In this document: positions 1 through 13,300 of the stretch, piece after piece
How the letters are laid out: each line of letters begins with the position of its first letter
Numbering within the stretch: the stretch's first letter is position 1
Program-made: the position numbers and the translations under genes
NCBI RefSeq assembly: GCF_964340395.1
Contig: NC_135560.1
Span: 15,957,598 to 16,019,597 of the forward strand
Direction of reading: 5' to 3'
DNA from: Glandiceps talaboti
Lineage: Eukaryota; Hemichordata; Enteropneusta; Spengelidae
DNA length: 62,000 nt
The notes under the pieces: model-generated
Seen by the model: only the letters and a program-made list of their open reading frames with translations
What the model was told of the DNA's origin: nothing
Databases searched by the model: none

Positions 1-2026
1 TTCCCTGCAGTAAATCATATTCTTCTATTCATTGGTGTTACCAGGATTTCGTTGTTTTTCCTTCTACTGATGCTATAGTGAGCTATTTGTAGTCATGACA
101 TTAGTTATCAGTCTTATGTGTGGTGACCAAACCATTACAAATTTCGAGGCTTCTACTGGCATATTCGTAGCACTGCGATCAGTTAAACGATGGTTTGTCA
201 TTATACGTGGTAGGTGGAAGAAGGCTATCAATCTCTCTCTAGATTTCTCATTGTAGTTTATTGAAATTTGATTATGCCATCTATCTTTTGACGCGTGTAT
301 GCGAGGTTTCTGCTGTGCTGGTGTGATAATGCGACCCCCTTCTAATAGTCTCCGGGCAGAGCAACCGGCCATACAAATAAGAATTTTCACCAAAAAGCCG
401 CAACGTTTTAACAAGCATGCGCTGGTGACTTAAGTTTTCGTAGATAGCCAAATAAGGCAATCAGATTATCCAACCAGCAGATTTATATCACTTGGGCTGC
501 GGTATCGAACTCGAAGTCGATTCACATCCTTACGAACCAAAAAGTGAGAGCTGTTTGTCATGTCTAAATTCCATGGTCAACAAAACATATTAATAGGTGA
601 CGTCATAGGGAGGTAAACCAAAGTAATAACTTTGAAGTCACGTAAAAGCATCCACCAACATCGATATGGTTTTATGAATATTTTATCGATTGTCATTGAA
701 GGAAGGAAATATAGGATAAAATATCTCGTTGAGATATCGCTGTTTGTAAGGACTAAAATGTAACATTCTACTTTCAGTGTCATCATTTGTTCAAAATACC
801 ACTTTTATTTTTAAATACCATGACCTGTAGTAAAGCAGAAACTAAAAATTTCCTCAAGTATCGTCAAAAATCTAACATATCATGGAAACGATAGTTTTCA
901 TTTGATCTCCTTAAATAAATTGTTTGACTAAATTCTGAAGGAAAAACAACTTTCATAATGCATTCTTTCCTAGATATATCATGCAAGATTACCAAGTTAT
1001 GGAAATCAATTATTTGAAGATAGATACACATTTTTTATTTACAAAAATAACTACAAATGTTTGAGAAAAACCACTAGTGGGCTACCTTAATGTTAGCGTA
1101 GAACAAACGAACGAACGAACCCAATAGTAGAAATACAAATAAAACGTTCTAACCAGCATTTAACGTTAATGTGTACCATTTCAAGCATGTCATTTCGCTC
1201 ATTTTTTATAATGACTACGGATTTGATATCGGTGAAATTGACACTCTAACTTAGGAATAATTCGAAGTCCATCAGACTCTGTTAACTGTAGTTGGTTTTG
1301 TCTAACGATCCACGAAACGAAGCTTGAAGTTTATGATTCGTTCCAACCGTGATTAGGGTGCGTGGCAATGAAATTTCGATATAACTGCGGACAACACAGA
1401 GTACGTTGTTTTAACTTCGAATTAGTTTAGGAGCTAGCCATAAAAACGAAATTGCCTAGCGAGAGAACGTGTACATGCAGACATAAAACGCTCTGCTCAT
1501 GCTTATTAATGAGATACCTATTTTTCAAACCTAACTCTTCACATGCATATCAGATTTCAACTTAGTCTAAAAACCCAAATGAGCTAGAATTCATAAAAAA
1601 ATTAACATATTTAGTGTCAAATGGGAAGATTCACTAAAAGTGTTTTGACTGACTGGATTACTTCATTTCTGTTAAAACAAATGTTGAAACAACAATTCAT
1701 CCGTTTGGTATTACAATTCAAGAATTTGTTCACGGTTACTTTACAAAGCCAACTGACGGGTAGGTCGGTTTAATCAGCCGCTGTGAGCTCTGACTGACGA
1801 TCTGTAAACGGTATTTCATTGAGGTAATTCCATTCGACATGTTGTTATTATCATCATGGAACAAAGTTCTTCTTGAAAATTAAAACAGGCTGACAGACTG
1901 TGCGTATTCTCATGTGTCATGCAACATGGCCATGCAGTTATAATATGTCAACCTGTACATAGTTAACAATATATTTAAAATGACCGATTTTTTCGCGAGT
2001 AAATACGTAAGCTTATACCTCTGTTT
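1..2026. other. Non-coding AT-rich DNA
   Basis: No recognisable gene or RNA was found on either strand. The only open frames are short and lack domain-like content, for example a 113-residue minus-strand frame near the left end. A minor (ACGA)n tract sits at about 1106-1120. The ends of the window give no sign of a truncated gene. Confidence 0.6.
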
Positions 2027-2027
2027 A

Positions 2028-2070
<43 letters not shown>

Positions 2071-2073
2071 AAA
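2027..2073. repeat. (ATAA)n microsatellite
   Basis: About eleven nearly perfect copies of a four-base A/T unit run without interruption. It could be a slippage-grown poly(A) tail of an old retroelement. The text upstream shows no clear SINE or LINE body, so only the microsatellite is called. Confidence 0.9.
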
Positions 2074-5000
2074 CACTCATTTAATTGTACACCATTAAAT
2101 TGTCTATACAGTTTTTAAAGGCCAAGGTTTCAATCCCAGGCTTTCACATTAGTGTTATTTTATCAGTAGAGCCATAAGGATTACATAGGATTATTCATTT
2201 GTTATGGACCAACTTTTTCTATAGTTCTACCAAACCACTGTTTTTCATTCTAAATTGTAATCCTTTTTTTCCAACTGGACCTGTAAGGGTTCCATTTTTA
2301 CTCATAACCAATTCCTGGGATTTTAAAGCTGAGATATCTCTTGCGTTATAATTCGACGACGGGGTCTGAACACTCTTTAAGTTTACCTGTAAACAATATA
2401 ATTGGATTGTAATAGATTTAAACACAAAATCTGAAGATTACAAAATGTTCAAATTTTAAGGTTGTATTTCGGGAGAGAGGTTTGAACATTAATTGTCAAT
2501 TCTGTATCGTTTTTATGCAAAACTGTACAAATAATAGTTTTGTGGCTTGCCCTGAAATTACCATATTACGTCACGCTAGAATAAAAATAAGCTTGAGGAC
2601 ACGCAATGTCGTGCGTTTTGAAGAAATTGTGAGTATATTTAATGATAGGCCCTATGTGTAATACAACAACTAATTAAATTTTGTTCCCGATTTATGTATT
2701 GAGTATATTCGATTCATGGAATTCCGTATCCAAATTTTCAGTGAATGGTATTACTGGGTCATGTTGAACTAAATTGTCAAGCTTTTTTTTTTAGAAAACC
2801 CCATAGGCCATTTCCTCGCATCGTTTTCTCTTACATTGCGTTGCATGAAATGAGTCGTTTTATCATGTCGATATTTTTGTCTCATTTTTTTCTCAGGATG
2901 ACTGATGGATGTTATTATCGCACCTGACAGCCGACTTAACACTGCGAATAACTTTGAATTATCAGTCAAAACGTGAAAATAACATTCAATAAAACGCATA
3001 TTTGATATTCAAGCGATAACATAAACAATATGTTGAAATTTATGGACCTCTCAAATTGCGTGAACTTTTTTTTCGCAGTGGTGTGACCTAATGTTTCGGT
3101 CACGCAATATTGGCGCATCGATCAGCGAATCTCATCACCCATTAAAGCATATTCAGTTTTATTGCCATTTACAAAAAAATGTGATACCAAGACAACACTG
3201 TCAATATAGTTTTATGTTTTCTTTGAAGGAAATGACAGTCGTATCACCATAACATGGTTCCGATAAATCTATATAAAAAAACATGTCAGGTAGACTGACG
3301 TCATCAGGGAATTGGTAGTTCTTCGTGGGAAATTTCATAAATGGGTCGAGATCTTATTTGATATCAAAGTTAAAACATCCTCTAGTGAGTCTATGTTATG
3401 TGAATGTCCAAAGTAACAAAAACAAAATGTACTCGACTGTCGTAAAATAAAAGTTGTTCTTTCAGATAAATTACCCGTTATGTTGGTCTATATATTTGGC
3501 AAGACAACTTAAATAGAATAAACCTGAATACCACGAAAATAGTAGATTTGAGTATTTCAAAACGATCACAAAAAGTAATTTCCTACTACTTTATTACCCT
3601 ATATCACCACAACTTCATATTGACACCCTCTCCTTTATCGAGCTATATGTTAGGTGATTAGTTATCATGAAACAGTTACTTAAAATGTTTAATTTTCATT
3701 TCGAATTACTTCAATTCTTAGAGTACTATAAAATGTTTCATTATAGCCCCTAATATCGCAATATCAGGAAAGAAACAGCCAGCAGCTAAAAAAAATTGTC
3801 GTCTGCGTCAAAATCAGGGAGACAAAGGCTGGTCGACCTTCGCCATATTGGAGTCCAAATCACGCGATACACCGGGTTTCCAATAGCACACAGGTAACTA
3901 ACGAGGTCCTGGGGTCAGTCATTAGTAAAAGTCATTGTTTTTGGAGTTGCACAGAGAGCATTTTCTCTTTATTTGGGGCTATAATGACTCAATTAATATT
4001 AAAGAGAATTCCGGAGATTTCATAGAAACACCTTTATAGTGGAAATTGACTCTTTGGGGCGCGCGGAAATGCGAGGAAATTGAAACTTCAGAATGAAGAA
4101 TGGAGCGATATTTTATTGTGTCGCTGTAAGTCACTTGCTAAACTTTCACTATGTCGCTGTGGGTAAGACTTGAATGAAACTCGTAAATCTTCGCTAAGAT
4201 AAATTTTATCGTCATAGCAGGGTGTAGTTGGTTTTATTCACGAGTTGCGAAGTGCTTTCTCAGGGCAGTTAGAATGACGTAGATCTCTACGTCAACAGAC
4301 CAAACAAAACATGATTTTGTTCAAGACTCTTGTCAAAATTACTTCTACTGGTCTGTTGTCATGTGGACCTAGAAAAGTAGGCAAAAAATCAATCGCGACA
4401 AGCTCAATCAAGAAGGCAATATTTGTCCGCAACCGCCCGACTATTTGTTTTCTTAAGTTACGTTGTTTATTCGCCTTCTGTACGATCATACTCAGGTGGT
4501 CGCCATGTCACTAGGGCGTGACGTATAAGCGTTGCTATAGTGACAGACAGGTAGCTGTGGACTCCCAGTTAATGAAGCTTCTCCCAGACTACACATATGG
4601 CCCTACAGGAAATTCCACCTATTCATCCCATGTTTTATGAGCTAGTCCATCTAAACAAGTACTAACAAGGTATCCTAAAAAAATCGCGGTGGAAAATTCA
4701 CAACTGTCATAAATCACACCCAACCGTTTCTTGTATAATATAAGGCATCTCTCCTTACTTTTGATGGCGACAGACTGAGAAAGAAGCATTGCTATTGAAT
4801 TTAGAAGAGTATTTTGCATAACAGTAGACGAGGATTGTTGTCTTACCTGCTTAACAAAATACACAATATAAAGCCTGTTCATTTTTCTCATGAGCAAGAC
4901 TCCCCGTTTATTTTAATTCATCAACATGATATATATTGTATGAAAAGTAGAGAAGCGAGTGTCCACATGGATTAAGAGCAGAGGAATGAGACATGCCTGT

Positions 5001-5195
5001 TTACCTGCGGTTTAGGTTGGGGTCAATTGATGTAGTTTTTCAACAAAGCTGTGATGCGCCATAGGCATGTTTAAATATTTTCATCGCGTAGCAAATGAAT
5101 ATGACAGTTAAGAAGAGATATCACAATTTTTGGAACCGTGTTTACTTATGTCGAAACTTAGCCAAGGAAAACTCAAACTTGAGAATTGAAACATT

Positions 5196-5200
<5 letters not shown>
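2074..5200. other. Non-coding AT-rich DNA
   Basis: No recognisable gene. A minus-strand frame at 2219-2386 is preceded by an acceptor-like sequence (pyrimidine-rich tract, then TTTACAG) and reads to a stop. It is listed as a weak exon candidate under findings. Around 4290-4515 both strands are open for about 65 codons, which looks like chance. No repeat family is evident. Confidence 0.5.
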
Positions 5201-5253
<53 letters not shown>

Positions 5254-5470
5254 ATATATGTATGTATGTATGTATGTATGTTTGTTTGCTTGTTTGTTTG
5301 TATGTATGTATGTATGTATGTATGTATGTATGTATGTATGTATGTATGTATGTATGTATGTGTATGTATGTGTGTGTGTGTATGTATGTATGCATGTATG
5401 TTTGTTTGTTTGTTTATTGGTTGGTTGGTTGGTTGGTTGGTTGGTTGGCTTGTTGGTTGGTTTGATGGTT
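5201..5470. repeat. Compound microsatellite (TG)n-(TATG)n-(TTTG)n-(TATG)n-(GGTT)n
   Basis: The blocks run in order: (TG)n at 5201-5248, (TATG)n to 5280, a short (TTTG)n block at 5281-5300, (TATG)n to 5400 with TGTG interruptions, a short TTTG block, then about twelve GGTT units to about 5462. Long ORFs here on both strands (Cys/Val/Tyr or His/Thr repeats) are the microsatellite read in frame and do not indicate protein. The GGTT part has short G-runs and could fold as a weak two-tetrad quadruplex. Confidence 0.95.
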
Positions 5471-8400
5471 TGAAACAAAAGAACTATAAAAGAACGATTA
5501 AAAACAAAACTATTGCTGTCTGAGCTCGCCAAAACACCAGGGATTGTGTTGCTACAAACGTACACAACGCGATGAAAAACTATCAAAAAGGATGGGAGGG
5601 GTATGAAAACTAAGGACCTTCACCCATCAATTTGTCAAGTTTCTCGATGATGGAACACTGACCGTTTAGGTCATTGGTATCCGTTCGACCGGCAACCTTA
5701 ATATTTGCTTTCATTTGTCACACGTCCTGAACGGGGTGATTTTGGACACGATAAATCACCTGGCAATTTCTTTGAAAGTCTTCGATGCAGAACGAGGAGT
5801 TGTACCCCCACCCATCCGACAGGAATGACTATATCCAACACCTGCACCAAACTTATGATGAATGAGCAACAGGGGATAAATAAACGTTAGGAAAGAGTTT
5901 TAATAACATTAAATGCACAAAAGTGACCTTGCTAGTCATACGAACTCAAACCGACGCATGATTAAAAACCGACAGACTCTTTGTCTCTCTGACAAATACG
6001 TAAACCACCATAAGTAAACTAGGGGCAAATTTACTCCACGTTTTGACTATACTTAGCAATTGCAGAACTTGTAGACACATTAACTTTTCACGAGTTTCCG
6101 ATTGCCGTAAAACGGCTCAGGTGTTCCCACTTCAATTTTCTTGACTGCTTTAAGAAATAACGCATCCTCACAGTGTTGACATTGAGTGTCGTTGGATGTT
6201 CAAAATTGGCTGCAATAGGGATGTGCCCCCGGGGCGACTTCACTTGATCAGCCAGGGACTAGAAAATTAGTCCCTAGACTGGCGTTTTCACCAACACTTC
6301 GAAGGCTCCATCTACCGCGTCCACTGCGCCTGCGCCAACACATACCAGCCACAATATGATGCCCAAAAGATTAATTCAAACAATATTCTGCACAATATTA
6401 TGTGTGTGTGAGTTGTGATAAAATGAATTGGGAATTTACCAAATATAGTTATCGGAAGATCATTAATAATTTCCGGAGCGTAATATCACAGCCCTCATAA
6501 CTCAGAAACAAATGGTGTTTTCCAAATGGACATTCCTCGACTGTTAAGGCACCAGTCATCATTTATATCGCAGGAAAACAAACTCAGAATTTATGATCTC
6601 GTTCTTATGATCTGTGCACATCAAACATCTCATTATTTTTGTTCTTTGGTGAAAATGAAAATTTTACTATAATAAATGTCACGCGCCCGTCTAAAAGTAA
6701 AAAAAAATCTAACTCTTTGTTTTCAGTGGAAAAGGTCACAATAATGTAGATCGGTTTTACAGGAGGCAGAACGAAGAAATAAAATGCCTGTGTGGCCTGA
6801 TCTCGATATAAAGGACCATTGAGAGAGAGAGAGAGAGAGCGATGCTTTGATGATGTATTACTTTGACGATTGTTCTGCTGACACTTAGGCGATAATTTAT
6901 TGCACGGTCTCTTTCTTTTCTATCAGAAGCGGTTTCCCCAAACAAATTTGTTTTAAAATCGAGAGAGAATTTATTTTCAAATATTCAGTGAATGTTCAAA
7001 CATTAGAGAATGTTCAAAAATTACTGATTGTTCTTTGTATTCCAGCTAGAGTGTGAAAATCAAATAATATATCACTCATGCACTTCAAGTTTAGGATGAC
7101 GAAAGCAGCGACAAACAAAATGAAAAGGTAGCAATCTACATCCAAAACGTTCATTTGAACTTTGACACGTTTGGTTTGTCATCCCGGTGGTCATGTTCCG
7201 GCCATGTGCAATGTTAAATATATACAAGCGAGAGGGTTTATAAAAGAATAAGAAGATTTTGTCTATTAGTAACTCTTCGGGTTTTTTTAATTACCGTGTT
7301 GTCAAGAGTATCTACATCTCTGCATTACTAATTCATTTCACCAACAAACATGTGGTTTGATATTTAAAGTCTTTATAGTTTATTACTTTCATTGTTTCTG
7401 TAATGATTCAGTATCGTCGTAAGATTACATAGAAACGATTTTAGTCTTACAATAAATATTCCTGACGAAGTGAGAATCAATGAAATGCAATATAAACAAT
7501 GTAAACGGATAGGGCAAAGCAACGAAGGAAGGAAGAGAGATGGCACAGATCAGAGTTGTGTTGACTCGAACATGCTCGTAGCCCGACGACGACAAGGAAA
7601 CGATACTTCCATGGAACGCGTAAGGAAAATGATATCCCTGAAACGTTTTCGATCTTTCCTTTTGAATTCAAACTATCTTTTTTTTACAATGAAAGGGGTG
7701 TTAACAGAAGGTAGAGAATTGCTGTTAAATTGTTTTTAGATGACTTTCGAATGCAATCACCTACTGATGACTCTTATTGTGCGGCCATTGAAAAAACACA
7801 ATACATTTAGATGTGTATCAATTTCTATGCTCAGACATAACCTATCCAGGATGCACGGTTTTAATATAATTTTCTACGTATTGAGTGGATGATGTAATTA
7901 GTCTGGAAATACCAAAGAAAGAGGGGTTCAAGCTCTCGCAACATATTTTGATGTGTTTGCGACCCTAACTCCAGACATCTAGATCAGTTTGTATCTACGA
8001 TGACACAGTCAGCTCAACGCGCTGTCAACTAAACTATCAACAAAACTACACAAATGAACTTCGCTCAGTACAGCGCTTTTAACAAGCAAATTATACAAAA
8101 GGTCGAAAATGTCTTTTACCTTGTTCTATGTTCTAGCACGGACGGTCCCCAGGAACCTATTCGATTTGCTATACAGCACGAGGAATGGAATTACATTCTC
8201 TATATCTCACTAGGGGCTCTAATGAACTCTGATGGTAATTCGAAACACTGATTTCAAATCCCGTCTAATTTTCTTTTGCTAATTTTTCTTGACACCTCAA
8301 TTCTAATTCTCTTTTCTGTGCAAAATAGAACATGTTTTCTCAAGAAAGCCAATCTCTTTCACGCGTGTCGCTTCTTTGTTTTTGAAGTTTCAACGTCGAC

Positions 8401-10105
8401 TTTCATCTGTGGACAATTCGTCACGTTAGAATTAACATGCTGATGGTGAAACTGCATTACGGTAAAACAAACGGAATTTCGAAATCATTACCGTGTTATT
8501 TTTTACGGTGAATGTATCTGTTCTGGTGTATACACGACTAATCTAGTCGTACCTACCAATACAACACCAATGTAGATTTAGACCCTACCACAAAATACAC
8601 ACAGGTAATACTGAAATTGCCACGGTCAAGATTTGTACTATGTACAGAACGTCTCCTTGATGTCATTGAAATCGTCGTCTGCTACATATGGTAATTTTTA
8701 CGATTTCCGGGTAAATTTGGTCAAACAAATATCGTTACACAAATTCAAGTTCATACACACACAACACATTAACATGGTTGCATCAATGTTTATAATCGTT
8801 CTGCGTGTAGAATTTGAATATACATAATGCGTTCAAACTCTACGGCATACACATTCCGTATACAGCAGACGGAAACTTCCCCACCGTGTTATGTCACTTT
8901 ATCATGAATCTAATAAATATTTTTACAAATGAAAATTTTGACAAAAATAGCTAATTTCTAGGTCATAATTTATATTCATTTTGTATGAAAATCGTCAGTT
9001 TTCGTTCAAATGGAAAAATACAGGTAAATCGGTATTGCTATTTTATAATAAAAACAGTGTCGGTCACTGCGGTCGACGAAACGTCAATATTCTAAGGCAG
9101 CGATGCTATCAGAGTGCCTATATTCAAATCCAAGATTTAGTTTACGATATTTATTGTATATTCCTGTACGGGGACACCCGCTAAATTGTTTGTCTTTGTA
9201 TTCAAATTTAATAAATCTGGCACGAACTTTGGCAGTTATCGGTTTACAGCTATCGTCACAATATCCATCGTACCGGTATAGGTTAGGTCGTTATCATCAG
9301 TCAAGGTGAAACAAAAAACAGATGTATTCATCTATTACCAGAATGCAGAGTTCACAATTACACACGAAAACATCTCTAATTTCCGACAATTACAAACCAT
9401 AGCCTGGATGTTAATAGGTTTACCAACAATTTATTTTTTCATATAGTAAAATAGTAAGAATGGGAAAGTGCGATGTCCCTGTGTTGTGATGAATTTGTCA
9501 ACAGAATGTAATCATGCGATGATATTCATGTTTTCAAATGTCCCTGATATGACACTGTTGACTTAATATTGCTAGTAATTTCATGGAATTGTATAATTTT
9601 GATCCAAAAATATGTGTGATCTCCGATTGTAAAGTAATGAAATCGAGAAAACCATCACGTCGTCCGTAAACTTATAATATTCTATTCTCTACAAATAGAG
9701 AGTACCGTTCACCGACAGCAAATATAGAATTTTCTTTACCCTGACAAGTGCAAGGTTGTACGTGGTTGTTATGATTTGGGTATCTTCAACGGCTACAGGT
9801 GAATTTCACCGGCGTCCACGACGATGTTCAGCGCATGTGGCCTTCACTTGGGCTTTTTCTCTATGTATTCTCTAACACAAAAGAGTTCCTGCGATGTAAC
9901 TTATTCACAAATAGCGAATTATGTTATGCTAATCCAGATTCTCGCCGTTGATTGTGTTGTTACATTGTTATCTGAACGGATGGCAAAAAGCAACGAAAAC
10001 TTTGACAATAAAATTATCCGTTGCAACAATTTTAGTTGCATAACTGGAAGGCCTCAAAACAAAACTGTGGTTTGCCTCCAATGTTACAAAAAAAACAGAT
10101 ACTGA
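5471..10105. other. Non-coding DNA with a GC-richer island at 6.2-6.35 kb
   Basis: No recognisable gene was found. Small open frames at 5705, 7470, 8054, 8633 and 8981 have no domain-like content. A (GA)n tract lies at 6821-6839. The segment 6220-6350 is richer in C and G than its surroundings, with a short hairpin and an NRF1-like motif (see findings). Confidence 0.5.
6254..6275. other. Short perfect inverted repeat (hairpin)
   Basis: The arms AGGGACTA and TAGTCCCT are perfect complements of 8 bases separated by a 6-base loop (GAAAAT). No downstream T-run or gene end is present, so it is not called a terminator. It may be the scar of an inverted-repeat element or chance. Confidence 0.4.
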
Positions 10106-10350
10106 CTTCTGGTCTGAGGTCTCTGGTCGGGACTGCAATGCTTGCAAATAATGCAACGTAAATCGAACAATCGCTCTTCTGTGTCAGTGAATGGCTGCCT
10201 GGCCCTTGAGTCAAACTGGGTGCCCGGGACAACTTGCTCAAAGCTGTTCGCGCTTAGGAACGTCCCAGTGCTCCAGGCAACAGGACGATCGGTGCCGATT
10301 AACCGGAAGACCTTTTCACACTCCGTGGTGTAAGAAATAAACCTGTGAGA
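10106..10350. other. GC-richer island, possible repeat remnant
   Basis: This 245-base block stands out from the AT-rich flanks and stays open for 60-90 codons in several overlapping frames on both strands. It begins next to an A8 run (about 10086-10094). No protein family is recognised in any frame. It could be a degraded interspersed element or an isolated exon. Identity is unknown. Confidence 0.3.
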
Positions 10351-13300
10351 CCCCAAATCCTAACATTCGAGAAAGCAGCTGTGGTGGTCGTCATCCATGG
10401 ATGTTTGGCCACCTTGGAAGTACCAGCTATTCATTAGCATATACGCTTTCTTTAAATGTATGGTTGTGACACTTTCACTTGTGGCAGTGCTATGGCCATT
10501 AAAAGAAATTCAATTTACAAACCTCTCAACTAAAAAACCTCTTCACAAACTTCTGATAAACTGTTACAGTAGCACTTCACTAAAGCTTGTCGTTGCATCG
10601 TTATTGCTTCCACGAAACAACAGCGAACAGTTACGAAGTAACCAGTACGAGTTGGTATTCAAGGCTCTTCTTAACTACTTCTTAACGTTTTATGCCCAAT
10701 ACTGAGTAATCGACCACTTAACCTTAGTAAATAAAAGTTCAACACATGAAAGGGATTCGCTAAGTGGGAGGGAAAAAGGCTTGCCTAAAATTCTGATGTT
10801 GGACAACTTTGAAACCCCTTTTGGTCACGTTTAACCTGACTTTTTCACAGAAAAAAAACTATTTGGATATCCTGCAAATAAAAAGAAATAACTTTGCTTG
10901 TCTTTTAAGCCATGGAATTTCCATATTCTTCTTAGCCAATTTCACGCTTCGTACTCAATTTGTCATGGTCTTTTGTTTAAGAGTGGAGGTAGTTATATTC
11001 GAGTGTATGCGTGCCTATCGCCCGGAGTGTTATCCAAGTGACAACAGAGGAAGAAACAATGTCTTTTACATCCGAGGAGAACACCTTGTCTTTACCCTTG
11101 GGTGAGAATTCGATGTTTTTTTTCCCTGTACATTAGCCACGTTCTTGTAACATTGTATCCTTCTTAGTATTCATCCCTAGTCTTGTGTTGTATTCGGAGG
11201 ATTTTTGAAATGGGGGAATAATTATTGTGAGATCCGCTTGATCTGTTTTGGTAGCCTGAAAATGACTATTTTAAGAAGAAGCAAATGAAAACATCGACTA
11301 TAATGCGGTCGGTTCTTGACTTGTATTAAACACTTTGTCTCCCTCGAGGGTTTATCTATACATGTCCGATTCCTAACATGTCTTCATTTCGCTATATTTT
11401 TCTCGTTCAACAGTGGTTTTTCTTTCAGCTCCAGCGAACACGCTTTCTGACTGTATTGCGGGGCATGATAAGAATTTCTATTTTAGAATTTTGATTACTA
11501 AAGCATCATATCCGACATGTTGTAGTGACGTTTCATTAATTGCGCATGTTACTATTTCATGATCCATATTTCATATTTTAGTTTTCTAGAATATTTTTCA
11601 TGTCTGTTAAAGATTGTGTCGAATACATGAACTTGTTATTATTTGTTTTCTAGAGACCCAAAACAACCGTATAATATTGTTAAATCACTTTATATGATAA
11701 TGTAATGATATTTATTTTGAGGGGAATGGGAATCAGTAGAACATGTTAAGAAACAGAAAATTGAAAAGTGAAACCATCTTCTTCTTTTCATTATTGACAT
11801 TTTACTGGTAAGATGAAGATGAAAATTGAAAGCTCTTCAATCTGAGGCAGTCCACAAAAGTTTGTTTTTGCATCATCAAACCCTCAGAACTTTCACTGTG
11901 ACCATAACCATGCAAAATCGTCATTTCGTTTTCTAAGAGCTTAAATATGAAAGGGAACATTTTTGATATTCCAAAGAAACCGTTGTTCTCAAGCAAATAT
12001 TTGCTTTCTCTCTATAAGTGTTATTGTTTACATTAGTTCAAGTTTTCGTATTCACTTACTGTTGAATTTGTTCTTATAAAAACAAATAATTTTGATACAT
12101 CGATTCGTTCCTGTTTGGTTATTCTGCATATTAATTTGGGGCAAGAAAACCCGCCAGAACTATATACATCAACAATCCTTGAAAACAAAATATTCCATAA
12201 TTTTTCATATAAAATATCATTAAAACTCAGAGTGCTTTTAAGGTTCAAATTCATGACACAAATTATCTATGAACTTCGTTTGGTGAACTAACTTCAATGA
12301 CTTTCGTCGCGCGCATTTGCAAGGCGGGAAAATTTTTTTGACGACTTTCTGTTCCAGTTTACGAACCAGCAAACATCCTTGATATGGAGAAAACCAACAG
12401 ACCAATTTCTTCTCATCAAAGTCTCGCACACAACATTTAACATGCATACGAGACATGTTGACAAGCCAACGCTATTTATCTAAAAATCCGTTTCTCCATA
12501 AATCAGAAAATTAACGAATTTATTTTTGATGATCAGACGACGTGTCGGGAATTCTACGCGCCCTATTCCCCATGCGTATACAAGTCAGACGACATATTAT
12601 TAACATTCTCTGTTCCTGCATGATTTAGCTTTTTCAACAGAAACAATTTTAGAAAGTAAACGTCGCAATACAAACATAGTCTCTCTGAATACAATAAACT
12701 CACTTCGTTGTAACAGACGAGTGTGTGTCTGTCGAAAGAACACGTATTCTATCAAAATGGGGACAGGTTTATCTATATTTCAGGAAACGATAATTTTCGG
12801 GATTAATATTAATTTTGACACATTTCACATACTAGCTAATCCAGAACTTAATAAAAAAATTATCATTTTATGGTCTTTTTGCCCAAACTCTGCTTGAAAA
12901 GACTATATTGAAAGTTTTAAAGAGCGGAGAAAAGAACCGACGCTCATCTCATTAAACGAACATTAAGACGGGTACGCTAGGAGAAATTACAGCTCCCCTG
13001 AAATAGTCTTATCACTGTGACCCAGGTCGATTCAGGCTCCTATCTATTCCCATGTTTTGACAGATGCTCAGACAAATCCCCAGACCCACCGAAATAATTT
13101 CACTTTTTTAGAACAAGATAAAATATGGTTTCTCATTATATAGGACGTGCTTCTATATTTGTCAGTCGGAAAGAAAATAACTCGATTTTATTGGAAAGCC
13201 CGAAATTTTCGTATTTTATAAGTAATAAATTTAGCCTTACCTCCCCACGTCCATTCTTTTCGCCTATAAAAGCGTACTTTGAAAGTTTAATGACGTATGG

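Noticed and set aside
2125-2145. GGTTTCAATCCC as a possible tRNA T-arm beside the (ATAA)n tract
   Set aside because: Upstream sequence shows no D-arm or anticodon arm.
5095-5586. ORFs up to 142 codons rich in Cys, Val, Tyr, His and Thr
   Set aside because: They are translations of TG/TATG/GGTT repeats, open on both strands because the unit contains no stop in most frames.
6254-6275. Hairpin as a bacterial-type terminator
   Set aside because: Eukaryotic context, no T-run and no gene upstream.
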